DNA of 23,970 nucleotides from the NCBI GenBank assembly GCA_009921785.1, contig RFXE01000005.1, positions 1-23,970 on the forward strand. The letters are read 5' to 3'. The notes beneath the pieces are model-generated. The model was not told where the DNA came from. It did not search any database and was given only the letters and a program-made list of their open reading frames with translations. Positions 1 to 6,265 of the stretch are shown here, in pieces. This stretch comes from Alphaproteobacteria bacterium. GTDB taxonomy: Bacteria > Pseudomonadota > Alphaproteobacteria > Rhizobiales > Beijerinckiaceae. A program made the translations under genes and the position numbers. How positions within the stretch are numbered: position 1 is the first letter of the stretch; each line of letters begins with the position of its first letter.

Positions 1-371
1 ATCAGCCTTTGAATGATGCGACACGCGCCGTGCATGCGGCCGCTTGGTTTGATGTGAATGGCACATTCATTCTCGCGCGGGAGGATGTCGGCCGTCACAA
101 CGCGCTTGATAAAACTATCGGTGCCCTCCTCCGCCAAGGTGCCGATCCGCACTCCGGTTTCATGCTCATCACAAGCCGTGCGTCATATGAAATGATCGAA
201 AAGACCGCGCGCTTTGGCGCCTCCACGCTTGTCGCGATATCAGCCCCCACAAGTCTCGCCGTCGAACGCGCCGAAGCTCTCGGCATCACGCTCTACGCGA
301 TTGCCCGCGCCGATGGTGCTATGAAATTTACAAATCTTACTCATGACTTCGCAAAGGAGACGCGCCCATGA
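1..371 (+). CDS. fdhD: Formate dehydrogenase accessory sulfurtransferase FdhD (FdsC), 3' part
   Basis: FdhD passes sulfur from a cysteine desulfurase to the molybdenum cofactor of formate dehydrogenase in the cytoplasm; without it the enzyme is inactive. The gene enters the window already in frame (codons begin at base 3), so the N-terminus and the CxxC sulfur-carrying loop lie upstream. The visible 122 residues carry the family's C-terminal signatures: a VHAAA stretch, EDVGRHNALDK, ITSRASYEM and SAPTSLAVE, ending at TGA 369-371. A TTG at base 9 could be mistaken for a start, but the residues before it (Gln-Pro-Leu) continue the family alignment, so this is a cut gene and not a short one. The stop overlaps the fdsD start by 4 bp (ATGA), which suggests translational coupling. 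The order matches the fdsC-fdsD end of fdsGBACD operons. Identification is secure. Confidence 0.95.
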   Translation, partial: QPLNDATRAVHAAAWFDVNGTFILAREDVGRHNALDKTIGALLRQGADPHSGFMLITSRASYEMIEKTARFGASTLVAISAPTSLAVERAEALGITLYAIARADGAMKFTNLTHDFAKETRP

Positions 372-613
372 CCGCTGCACCAACCCATGGCACGGATCCC
401 GAAAAACTCGTCAAAATGGCGAACCAGATCGGCGATTTCTTCAAATCCTATCCCGAAGATGCGGCGGTTGAAGGCATTCGTGAGCACATATCCAAGTTCT
501 GGAACCGCAAAATGCGGGACGAATTCTTCGCCCATCTCGACAAAAAGGGCGAAGCTGCCTTGCAACCTTTTGTCGCGTCCGCAGTAAAAAAATTGCGCAT
601 CGCGAAGGCCTAG
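368..613 (+). CDS. fdsD: NAD-dependent formate dehydrogenase delta subunit FdsD
   Basis: This 81-residue cytoplasmic protein is the small delta subunit of soluble molybdenum formate dehydrogenase (FdsABGD), which oxidises formate to CO2 and reduces NAD+. Family members are usually about 65-85 residues and share a KLVKMANQIGDFF-type segment near the N-terminus and a helix-rich middle with a FWNRKMRDE-like stretch; both are visible here (about residues 13-25 and 44-51). It starts inside the fdhD stop codon, so it is the last gene of the fds operon. The catalytic alpha subunit and the diaphorase subunits are not in the window and should lie just upstream. After it comes a 182-bp AT-rich gap before the transporter gene, so the transporter may have its own promoter. 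The stop is TAG at 611-613. Confidence 0.93.
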   Translation: MTAAPTHGTDPEKLVKMANQIGDFFKSYPEDAAVEGIREHISKFWNRKMRDEFFAHLDKKGEAALQPFVASAVKKLRIAKA

Positions 614-795
614 ACATAATAGTTGCGCGACAATCAGCTTTAGCCACGGAAGGGCACGCAGTAAGGGCCGTCAAAACGACAAAAAGAATTAAGTCATAGA
701 TGGGATCATGGTTAAAAAATAAGAAAACAAAAGTTAGAGTAAAAAAATAAAAATTCTTTCTTTGTTCAAAAACAATAATCAGGGATGAAAAATCA
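614..795 (+). promoter_or_regulatory. AT-rich spacer before the OFA transporter, probable promoter region
   Basis: This 182-bp gap separates fdsD from the transporter gene. Its second half (about 673-772) is very A-rich on the plus strand, with runs of four to seven A at 673-676, 681-685, 714-719, 724-727, 729-732, 741-747, 749-753 and 768-772. Several lie roughly one helical turn apart, which can bend DNA. I see no convincing -35/-10 pair and no terminator for the fds operon. That a promoter lies here is inferred from gap size and composition. Confidence 0.35.
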
Positions 796-2484
796 ATGAC
801 AAGTGAAACACAAGCGCCTAATGGCCTGCTTGATCGCAGCCGCATCATTGCTCAGCCGGGTTTTAATCGGTGGCTCGTTCCTCCAGCAGCGTTGGCCATC
901 CATTTATGTATCGGCATGGCCTATGGCTTTTCCGTTTTCTGGTTGCCCCTTTCCCAAGCTATCGGCATTACGAAGCCCCTCGCCTGCCCTGCAGATGCGG
1001 GTATTTGGAACGCTCTCTTCACCACAGCTTGCGATTGGAAAGTCGCTGAACTGGGTTGGATGTATACGCTCTTCTTTGTGTTGCTCGGATCATCCGCAGC
1101 GATTTGGGGCGGCTGGCTCGAACGTGAAGGTCCCCGCAAAGCCGCTGTCGTCTCAACCTTGTGCTGGTGCGGTGGTCTTGTGATCTCAGCAATCGGCGTT
1201 GCAACGCATCAACTCTGGCTCATGTGGCTAGGCTCAGGCGTTATTGGCGGCATCGGCTTAGGTCTTGGCTATATTTCGCCTGTCTCCACACTTGTAAAAT
1301 GGTTTCCGGATCGTCGCGGTATGGCGACGGGCATGGCCATCATGGGCTTTGGCGGCGGTGCAATGATTGGCTCGCCCCTTGCTAATCTTCTGATGAATGG
1401 CGGCAATGTATTCGAGTGGAAAGGCGCTTTCGCTTTTCTTCCTGTTGCGGGATTTAAAACGGCAACATCCGTTGGCGTCTTTGAAACATTTCTCGTGATG
1501 GCGGCAGTTTATTCGGTCTTTATGTTGGCTGGCGCTTTCGGGTATCGCATTCCTCCCGCTGGATGGCGCCCTGATGGATGGACACCCCCGTCAGCAGACG
1601 CCAATGCAATGATCACAACAGGTCATGTGCATTTGAAAAACGCGCACAAGACGCCGCAATTCTGGCTCATCTGGGCTGTGCTCTGCTTGAACGTATCGGC
1701 AGGTATCGGTGTGCTCGGTATGGCATCCCCGATGCTTCAGGAAATTTTCGGCGGCGCCTTAATCGGCAAACCCGAAATCGGATTTGCTGCGCTTGATGCG
1801 AGCCAGAAGACGGCCATCGCCGGAATCGCGGCAGGCTTTGCCGGGCTCTTGTCGCTCTTCAATATTGCGGGTCGCTTCTTCTGGGCCTCGCTCTCCGACA
1901 TCATTGGGAGAAAGAAAACTTATTATACATTCTTCCTCCTCGGCATCGTGCTTTATGCGTCAGCACCAAGCTTCGCTCATATGGGATCGAAGACATTGTT
2001 TGTGGGTGCCTTCTGCATCATTCTCTCGATGTATGGCGGCGGCTTCGCGACGATCCCCGCATATCTCGCTGACATGTTCGGAACGCAATTTGTCGGTGCA
2101 ATCCACGGCCGCTTGCTCACGGCCTGGTCAACGGCAGGGATTATTGGCCCAGTGGTCGTCAATTACATTCGTGAATTCAACAAAGCCGCCGGCGTCTCTG
2201 CCGACAAGCTCTATGACTTCACAATGTATATTTTGGCCGGCCTTTTGATCCTTGGTTTCATAGCCAATATGTTTGTAAAGCCCGTCGCGAAGAAGTGGTT
2301 TATGAGCGACGCTGAAGTCCGCTCTTTACAAGCGCAAGCGTCATCAGGCCCGCAGGGTGGATCATACGGCATCGGCAAAGGTGGCCTTGATCGTCAAGCA
2401 GCACTCGCATGGCTTGCCGTTGGCATTCCGATCCTCTGGGGCGTCTGGATTACCTTGCAAAGCGCGATCAGAATTTTCAGTTAG
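796..2484 (+). CDS. Oxalate/formate antiporter family (OFA) MFS transporter
   Basis: A 562-residue inner-membrane carrier of the major facilitator superfamily. The opening segment (NRWLVPPAALAIHLCIGMAYGFSVFWLPL, split by its hydrophobic core at about residues 24-48) and the later ELGWMYTLFF and LEREGPRKA stretches are typical of the oxalate:formate antiporter family. About twelve hydrophobic segments are present in two halves, with a central hydrophilic loop around residues 255-285 and a C-terminal extension with one more membrane segment near residues 535-558. This long form, against about 420 residues for OxlT of Oxalobacter, is common in proteobacteria. The start at 796 has AGGG at 781-784; an ATG at 785 opens only a four-codon frame. 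The position behind fdhD-fdsD suggests formate or oxalate as substrate, but OFA members also carry other carboxylates, so specificity is an inference. A strong terminator follows. Confidence 0.88.
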   Translation: MTSETQAPNGLLDRSRIIAQPGFNRWLVPPAALAIHLCIGMAYGFSVFWLPLSQAIGITKPLACPADAGIWNALFTTACDWKVAELGWMYTLFFVLLGSSAAIWGGWLEREGPRKAAVVSTLCWCGGLVISAIGVATHQLWLMWLGSGVIGGIGLGLGYISPVSTLVKWFPDRRGMATGMAIMGFGGGAMIGSPLANLLMNGGNVFEWKGAFAFLPVAGFKTATSVGVFETFLVMAAVYSVFMLAGAFGYRIPPAGWRPDGWTPPSADANAMITTGHVHLKNAHKTPQFWLIWAVLCLNVSAGIGVLGMASPMLQEIFGGALIGKPEIGFAALDASQKTAIAGIAAGFAGLLSLFNIAGRFFWASLSDIIGRKKTYYTFFLLGIVLYASAPSFAHMGSKTLFVGAFCIILSMYGGGFATIPAYLADMFGTQFVGAIHGRLLTAWSTAGIIGPVVVNYIREFNKAAGVSADKLYDFTMYILAGLLILGFIANMFVKPVAKKWFMSDAEVRSLQAQASSGPQGGSYGIGKGGLDRQAALAWLAVGIPILWGVWITLQSAIRIFS

Positions 2485-2510
2485 AAATTTTTGATTATAC
2501 CAATACAGAA

Positions 2511-2535
2511 AGGCCTCCCCGCGGAGGCCTTTTTT
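2511..2535 (+). terminator. Rho-independent terminator after the OFA transporter gene
   Basis: A perfect 8-bp stem, AGGCCTCC (2511-2518) with GGAGGCCT (2523-2530), closes a CCGC loop and is followed by a run of T (2531-2535). It begins 27 bp after the transporter stop. A flanking AA/TT extends the stem. This is a textbook intrinsic terminator and isolates the formate block from the flagellar block. Confidence 0.92.
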
Positions 2536-2545
2536 GTTTCACAAA

Positions 2546-2630
2546 ATACAACCATAAATTGCATATAAGTTGTATCTTTCTTGGGATCCTTAACGCCAAA
2601 TAGGACCCAGTTTTACAATCTAAAATTGTA
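2546..2630 (+). promoter_or_regulatory. Flagellin upstream region with two related inverted repeats
   Basis: Between the terminator and the flagellin start lie two inverted repeats with the same core. The first is ATACAAC (2546-2552), 16 nt, then GTTGTAT (2569-2575). The second is TACAAT (2614-2619), 5 nt, then ATTGTA (2625-2630). Both have TACAA...TTGTA arms. They could be operator half-sites or, if transcribed, weak hairpins in the flagellin leader. No good sigma-28 or sigma-54 promoter was found in 2536-2731. Function is unknown. Confidence 0.4.
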
Positions 2631-2731
2631 TCAATTATCCGCACAATATTTTTAGGCGAGTGAATTACGAAAGCCATTGATCAGCGCAGAAGCGTTCGAT
2701 CTCCATTCACTAACCAGAAGGTTTCGACACA

Positions 2732-3904
2732 ATGGCTATCTCACTCTCTAACAGTATGCGCGGCGCGCTCTACACGCTGCAACAAAACCAACAGGCTGTG
2801 CAGCAATCGCAGCTCCGTCTTGCTACCGGCAAACGCGTAGGCACGGCGCTTGATAACCCAAACAGCTATTTCCGTGCTGCAAGCCTTTCCAGCCGTGCGA
2901 GCAATTTGCAAAGCCTGCTTGACGATATGAATCAGGCCTCACAAGTTCTTCAAACAACATCGAAGGGTATGGACTCTATTAAATCGCTCATTCAGATTGT
3001 CGGTAAAGCAAGCCAAGCAGGTCAGAGCAATACTTTGACTGGAACTTTGACAACGCCCCTTAAGTCCGATGCCAAAGTGGTCGGCGATGTCGGTATGACA
3101 ACGGCAAAGAAGATTCAGCTCTCCGTTGCAGGGGGTACCGCAGTTGATGTTGTAACATTGGGTGCCACCACCACAGTGCAAGATATTATCGATGGCATTA
3201 ACACAAATACGACACTCAATCCGAATGGTTCGGGTACAGCAGTACGCGCCGCGCTCGTCGGCGGAAATCTGCAGATTACATCCTCATCGGGCAAAACCGT
3301 TGATTTGAAATCGGATGACACGGACACAGCGCTACAAAAACTGCTTGGTACCAAAACCGTTGAAGGCAGCGCGGTAGCCGTAGCAGGAACGGCTTTCGTT
3401 GACTCGACACGTAAATCTTTATCAACGCAGTTCGACGAAATCCTGAAACAGATTGACCAAACAATTCAAGATTCAAGCTATAACGGCGTCAATCTATTGC
3501 AGGGTGGCGATCTTAAGGTCACTTTCAATGAATCAGGCACAAGCTCGGTGACAGTGAAGAGCGTCAACTATACAGCCAATGGTGAATTGGGGATTGCCAA
3601 CGCGACCCACAGCTTCATCAGCAATGATGATGTTGATGTCGCCTCGGCTAATCTGAAACGTGCTATCGATAAGATTTCATCGCAGGCTGCCATTTTCTCG
3701 TCAAACCAGACCGTGATTCAGAATCGGACAAGCTTCACAAATGCGATGATTAATACGCTGAACTCAGGGGCAGATGCGCTCACCATGGCTGATCAAAATG
3801 AAGAATCGGCCAATCTTCTGGCGCTCAATACGCAGCAGCAATTGTCGCAGACAGCCTTGTCGCTCGCTTCGCAAGCGAACGCCGCGATTACCCGTCTCTT
3901 CTAA
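2732..3904 (+). CDS. fliC: Flagellin (filament subunit)
   Basis: Flagellin polymerises into the flagellar filament after export through the flagellar type III system; there is no cleaved signal peptide. The 390 residues have the expected three-part layout. An N-terminal D0/D1 coiled coil begins MAISLSNSMRGALYTLQQNQ and continues to about residue 95. A variable middle, about residues 110-230, holds a beta-rich segment with a flagellin IN-like motif (VQDIIDGINTN near 150). A C-terminal D1/D0 coiled coil ends NAAITRLF. An AGAAGG ribosome site lies about 10 nt before the ATG. Downstream are flbT and flaF, the alphaproteobacterial genes that control flagellin mRNA and secretion, with a strong hairpin between. 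The leader carries two inverted repeats that might be targets of that control. Only one flagellin gene is in the window; others may exist elsewhere. Confidence 0.95.
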   Translation: MAISLSNSMRGALYTLQQNQQAVQQSQLRLATGKRVGTALDNPNSYFRAASLSSRASNLQSLLDDMNQASQVLQTTSKGMDSIKSLIQIVGKASQAGQSNTLTGTLTTPLKSDAKVVGDVGMTTAKKIQLSVAGGTAVDVVTLGATTTVQDIIDGINTNTTLNPNGSGTAVRAALVGGNLQITSSSGKTVDLKSDDTDTALQKLLGTKTVEGSAVAVAGTAFVDSTRKSLSTQFDEILKQIDQTIQDSSYNGVNLLQGGDLKVTFNESGTSSVTVKSVNYTANGELGIANATHSFISNDDVDVASANLKRAIDKISSQAAIFSSNQTVIQNRTSFTNAMINTLNSGADALTMADQNEESANLLALNTQQQLSQTALSLASQANAAITRLF

Positions 3905-3951
3905 AACTGACGTAACGTAAATTAGTTTTTAAGACTATCGACGGCATGATC

Positions 3952-3981
3952 GACGGGCCCGGACATTCCGGGCCCGTCTTT
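3952..3981 (+). terminator. Strong GC hairpin between flagellin and flbT
   Basis: A perfect 11-bp stem, GACGGGCCCGG (3952-3962) with CCGGGCCCGTC (3968-3978), closes an ACATT loop. It is followed by only three T before a C-run (3979-3981), so it may be a partial terminator, an attenuator or a 3'-end stabiliser of flagellin mRNA. It ends 18 bp before the flbT ATG at 3997. An in-frame ATG at 3946 would read through this hairpin and is therefore unlikely as the flbT start. Confidence 0.75.
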
Positions 3982-3996
3982 CCCCCGGAGCGCTCA

Positions 3997-4503
3997 ATGG
4001 CCCTCAAAGTCGAACTCAAACCGCATGAACGCATTGTGATCGGCGGAGCCGTTCTTCGCAATGGAGATACGCGTTGCCGCTTTGTAATCGAAGGCAATGT
4101 GCCGATCATGCGTGAACGCGATATTATGACGACGGCCGAAGCCAACTCCCCTGCCAAGCGGATCTATTTCGTTTTGCAGCTCATGTATCTTGATCGGGAC
4201 ATTGGACCTCATCGCGATGCGTTCATGAATCTCACCGAAGAATTTATGACGGCTGCGCCAAGCGCTTGGCCACATTTGAACATCATCACACGTCATGTGC
4301 TTGAAGGCGACGCCTATAAAGCCATCAAAGCCACACGCGCGCTTATCGATTATGAACAGGAGCTTTTGTCCCATGTCCTATCCCCAGAACGCTTACGCCA
4401 AGACTGCGATAACCGGAACGAGCCAACGGGAGTTGGAAGCCGCGGTTCTTATGAAGGCCGCAATCAGATTGAAGACCGTTCAGGATCAATGGGACACGGA
4501 TAA
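3997..4503 (+). CDS. flbT: Flagellar biosynthesis repressor FlbT
   Basis: FlbT is a cytoplasmic alphaproteobacterial regulator; in Caulobacter it acts on the flagellin mRNA leader and promotes its decay. The protein begins MALKVELKPHERIVIGGAVLRNG, the conserved family start, and continues with a RIYFVLQLMYL segment (about 55-65) and YKAIKATRALIDYEQELL (about 107-124). The start at 3997 has CGGAG 6 nt upstream; the in-frame ATG at 3946 lies in a hairpin and adds residues with no family likeness. The length is 168 residues, against about 130-150 in the family. The extra comes from a 43-residue tail (about 126-168), rich in Gly, Arg, Asn and Asp, that is read across the first 131 bp of flaF in another frame. 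The function is secure; the role of the tail is unknown. Confidence 0.92.
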   Translation: MALKVELKPHERIVIGGAVLRNGDTRCRFVIEGNVPIMRERDIMTTAEANSPAKRIYFVLQLMYLDRDIGPHRDAFMNLTEEFMTAAPSAWPHLNIITRHVLEGDAYKAIKATRALIDYEQELLSHVLSPERLRQDCDNRNEPTGVGSRGSYEGRNQIEDRSGSMGHG

Positions 4504-4750
4504 TTCTGATCTTGATGCCGCTTTGGCTTACAATCGTAAACTATGGACCATTCTAGCGACCTCTGCCACGGAAGATGACTCACCCCTGCCCGCCGAGCTT
4601 CGCCGCAATATCTCACTCATTGCGATTTTTATCTTCAACCGATCGCTCGATTTGATCGTTGAACCTAAACGCGAAGATCTCAATGTGCTCATCGAAATCA
4701 ACCGCAACATTGCCGCCGGCCTTCAGGTCATGCCCAAAGCGGCTGCTTAA
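4373..4750 (+). CDS. flaF: Flagellar biosynthesis regulator FlaF
   Basis: FlaF is a small alphaproteobacterial protein needed for flagellin production and export, working with FlbT. The chosen start gives MSYPQNAYAKTAITGTSQRELEAAVLMKAA, matching the family's opening with its Tyr/Gln-rich N-terminus and the RELE motif; AGGAG at 4358-4362 is 10 nt upstream. The length, 125 residues, is normal. The middle (AYNRKLWTIL, about 53-62) and the end (a segment with FIFNRSLDLI, about 85-95, then LIEINRNIAAGL) also fit. The first 131 bp overlap the 3' end of flbT in another frame, so the two are likely translationally coupled. The gene ends at TAA 4748-4750, 7 bp from the converging flgL stop, with no terminator between them. 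Confidence 0.92.
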   Translation: MSYPQNAYAKTAITGTSQRELEAAVLMKAAIRLKTVQDQWDTDNSDLDAALAYNRKLWTILATSATEDDSPLPAELRRNISLIAIFIFNRSLDLIVEPKREDLNVLIEINRNIAAGLQVMPKAAA

Positions 4751-4757
4751 TTGTAGA

Positions 4758-6251
4758 TTAGAGATAATTGGCAAGCGAAAGTGACTGCAATTTTGCGGTC
4801 AGCTGATAAAGAGCTTGCAACTGGGTTTGCACGCTTGTCAATGAGACAGCGGTTTGATCGAGGGGCGCATCTTCGATGGTAGCGATCGCTGTCTCAAAAA
4901 CTGTTTTCTGGGCTTTTTGATCATCCCCTCGGGACTTAGCCGATTTCTGTACCATCAAAACAGAAACATTTGTATTTGTTACATCTGTCTTTGACTGTGT
5001 GAGGCTTTCGCGAGCTCGATCGCGCAAATCTATAAATTGTTCCTTTGCGAGGGTTTCGTCGGTTGTCGAGAAATTTGTCACGGCAAGCAAAGCCGTTCCT
5101 GCCAGCGCCTCGACAAAACCGGCTTCATTTGCCCGGACGCCCACACCAATCGAAACGCGCTCATCGATTTTTGTGACCCGATCATTGCGCGAGTCATTCG
5201 TGTCATCTGTGCCTTGATACCAAAGAATAGTATTGGCTGCCGTTCCGGCTGTGAATGCGGTGGCGCTGTCAAAAGGGGGACCTACGACACGCTTTGGTGG
5301 ATTTGTTGTCGAACCTTTGAAAAAGTCGAGAGCGGCTGCTTTGGCTGACGCCGCAAACAATTGCACCTTTCCTGTTGTAACAAGCGCTGATTGAAGCGCT
5401 GTGGCGATATTGCTTGCGGTATTTGCAGCCGTCGTTCCTATCGCAAAGCTATTGGTTCCACTACCTCCGGTAGCCGTTAAGGTAACGTCTTGTGTCGAGC
5501 CATCGGGGAGCCCAAGTGTCAGCGTCAATATCGCATTAGACTCAGGCTGCGCGTTTACAATGAACGATACCTGCGGCGGCGTACCAGAGGGCCCATTCGC
5601 GACGATATTTGCATCCTGCGATGTCACACCCTTGAGAGTAAACCCAAACACACTTCCTGCTACGGTTTCGGCTAATGATATCGTAGTCGAAGAATTTGAA
5701 AGTTGAAGCCGACCTTGATTGTTAGACCCAAGATCAGCGGCCTGTCTTTCCGAGATATACTGCGTAAGCCCCGCTTTGGTGCCACTCCCGTCAAGGATCG
5801 TTGTGGCATCAAGAACCGATTCAGAACCGACATTCTTGCCGCCAAACACATAATTGCCGTTACTGTCTATGTTAAGAAAATCGACTAACTCCGTAAACTG
5901 ACGCCGCAAATCAGTCTTCACAGTCGATCGATTGGTTGAGTCAGGCGTTGTGGCCAAACTCAATGTATTTGTTAAAATCTGACCTGATGTCTTTGAAAAA
6001 GAATTTATGCCATTGGCAATGGTCTGCAAATCCGAATTCGCGGATTGAATAGCGTCATCATAAACACTCAAGCGTGATAGTCGGGATCGGAGATCCACGG
6101 TGCGCGCAACGGAATTACCTAATTCAGAAATCGTTGCGGCCTTTTTGCCTGTTGTAAGCTGACGCGAAAGACTGTTAATCTGTTCTCGTAGATCAGCAAT
6201 TGACCGCGATGTTGAAAAACCTGATCCGCCGTTTGGTCCAATCAAAGGCAT
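4758..6251 (-). CDS. flgL: Flagellar hook-associated protein 3, FlgL (hook-filament junction)
   Basis: FlgL forms, with FlgK, the junction between hook and filament and is exported through the flagellar secretion system. The 497 residues begin with a flagellin-like coiled coil (about 10-120, with LREQINSLSRQLTTGKK and a YVFGGKN motif near 138-144) and end in a matching helix (LYQLTAKLQSLSLANYL). Between them is a long Thr/Ser/Gly-rich beta domain, which makes it larger than enteric FlgL (about 317 residues) but normal for Rhizobiales. ATG at 6251 is preferred over an in-frame TTG one codon earlier because AAAGG lies 7 nt before it. The gap to the flgK stop is 14 bp, so flgE-flgK-flgL probably form one transcription unit. 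Its stop faces flaF. Confidence 0.9.
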   Translation of the reverse strand: MPLIGPNGGSGFSTSRSIADLREQINSLSRQLTTGKKAATISELGNSVARTVDLRSRLSRLSVYDDAIQSANSDLQTIANGINSFSKTSGQILTNTLSLATTPDSTNRSTVKTDLRRQFTELVDFLNIDSNGNYVFGGKNVGSESVLDATTILDGSGTKAGLTQYISERQAADLGSNNQGRLQLSNSSTTISLAETVAGSVFGFTLKGVTSQDANIVANGPSGTPPQVSFIVNAQPESNAILTLTLGLPDGSTQDVTLTATGGSGTNSFAIGTTAANTASNIATALQSALVTTGKVQLFAASAKAAALDFFKGSTTNPPKRVVGPPFDSATAFTAGTAANTILWYQGTDDTNDSRNDRVTKIDERVSIGVGVRANEAGFVEALAGTALLAVTNFSTTDETLAKEQFIDLRDRARESLTQSKTDVTNTNVSVLMVQKSAKSRGDDQKAQKTVFETAIATIEDAPLDQTAVSLTSVQTQLQALYQLTAKLQSLSLANYL

Positions 6252-6265
6252 CAAATGACCTTTCC

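Noticed and set aside
654..671. GGGCACG at about 655, like the -24 half of a sigma-54 promoter before the OFA transporter
   Set aside because: The -12 half reads AAGG with no GC at the required spacing, so it is not a usable sigma-54 site.
2582..2597. TTGGGATCCTTAACGCC upstream of flagellin with GG-N10-GC spacing
   Set aside because: Only the GG and GC pairs fit; the conserved CACG and TTGC positions are mostly wrong.
3918..3932. TAAA-N7-TTAA upstream of flbT, like a CtrA site
   Set aside because: One half deviates, the region is AT-rich and a flagellin-linked promoter here is not otherwise supported.
3946..3996. N-terminal extension of flbT from ATG 3946
   Set aside because: It lies in an 11-bp hairpin, has no ribosome site and no family likeness; ATG 3997 has CGGAG and the conserved start.
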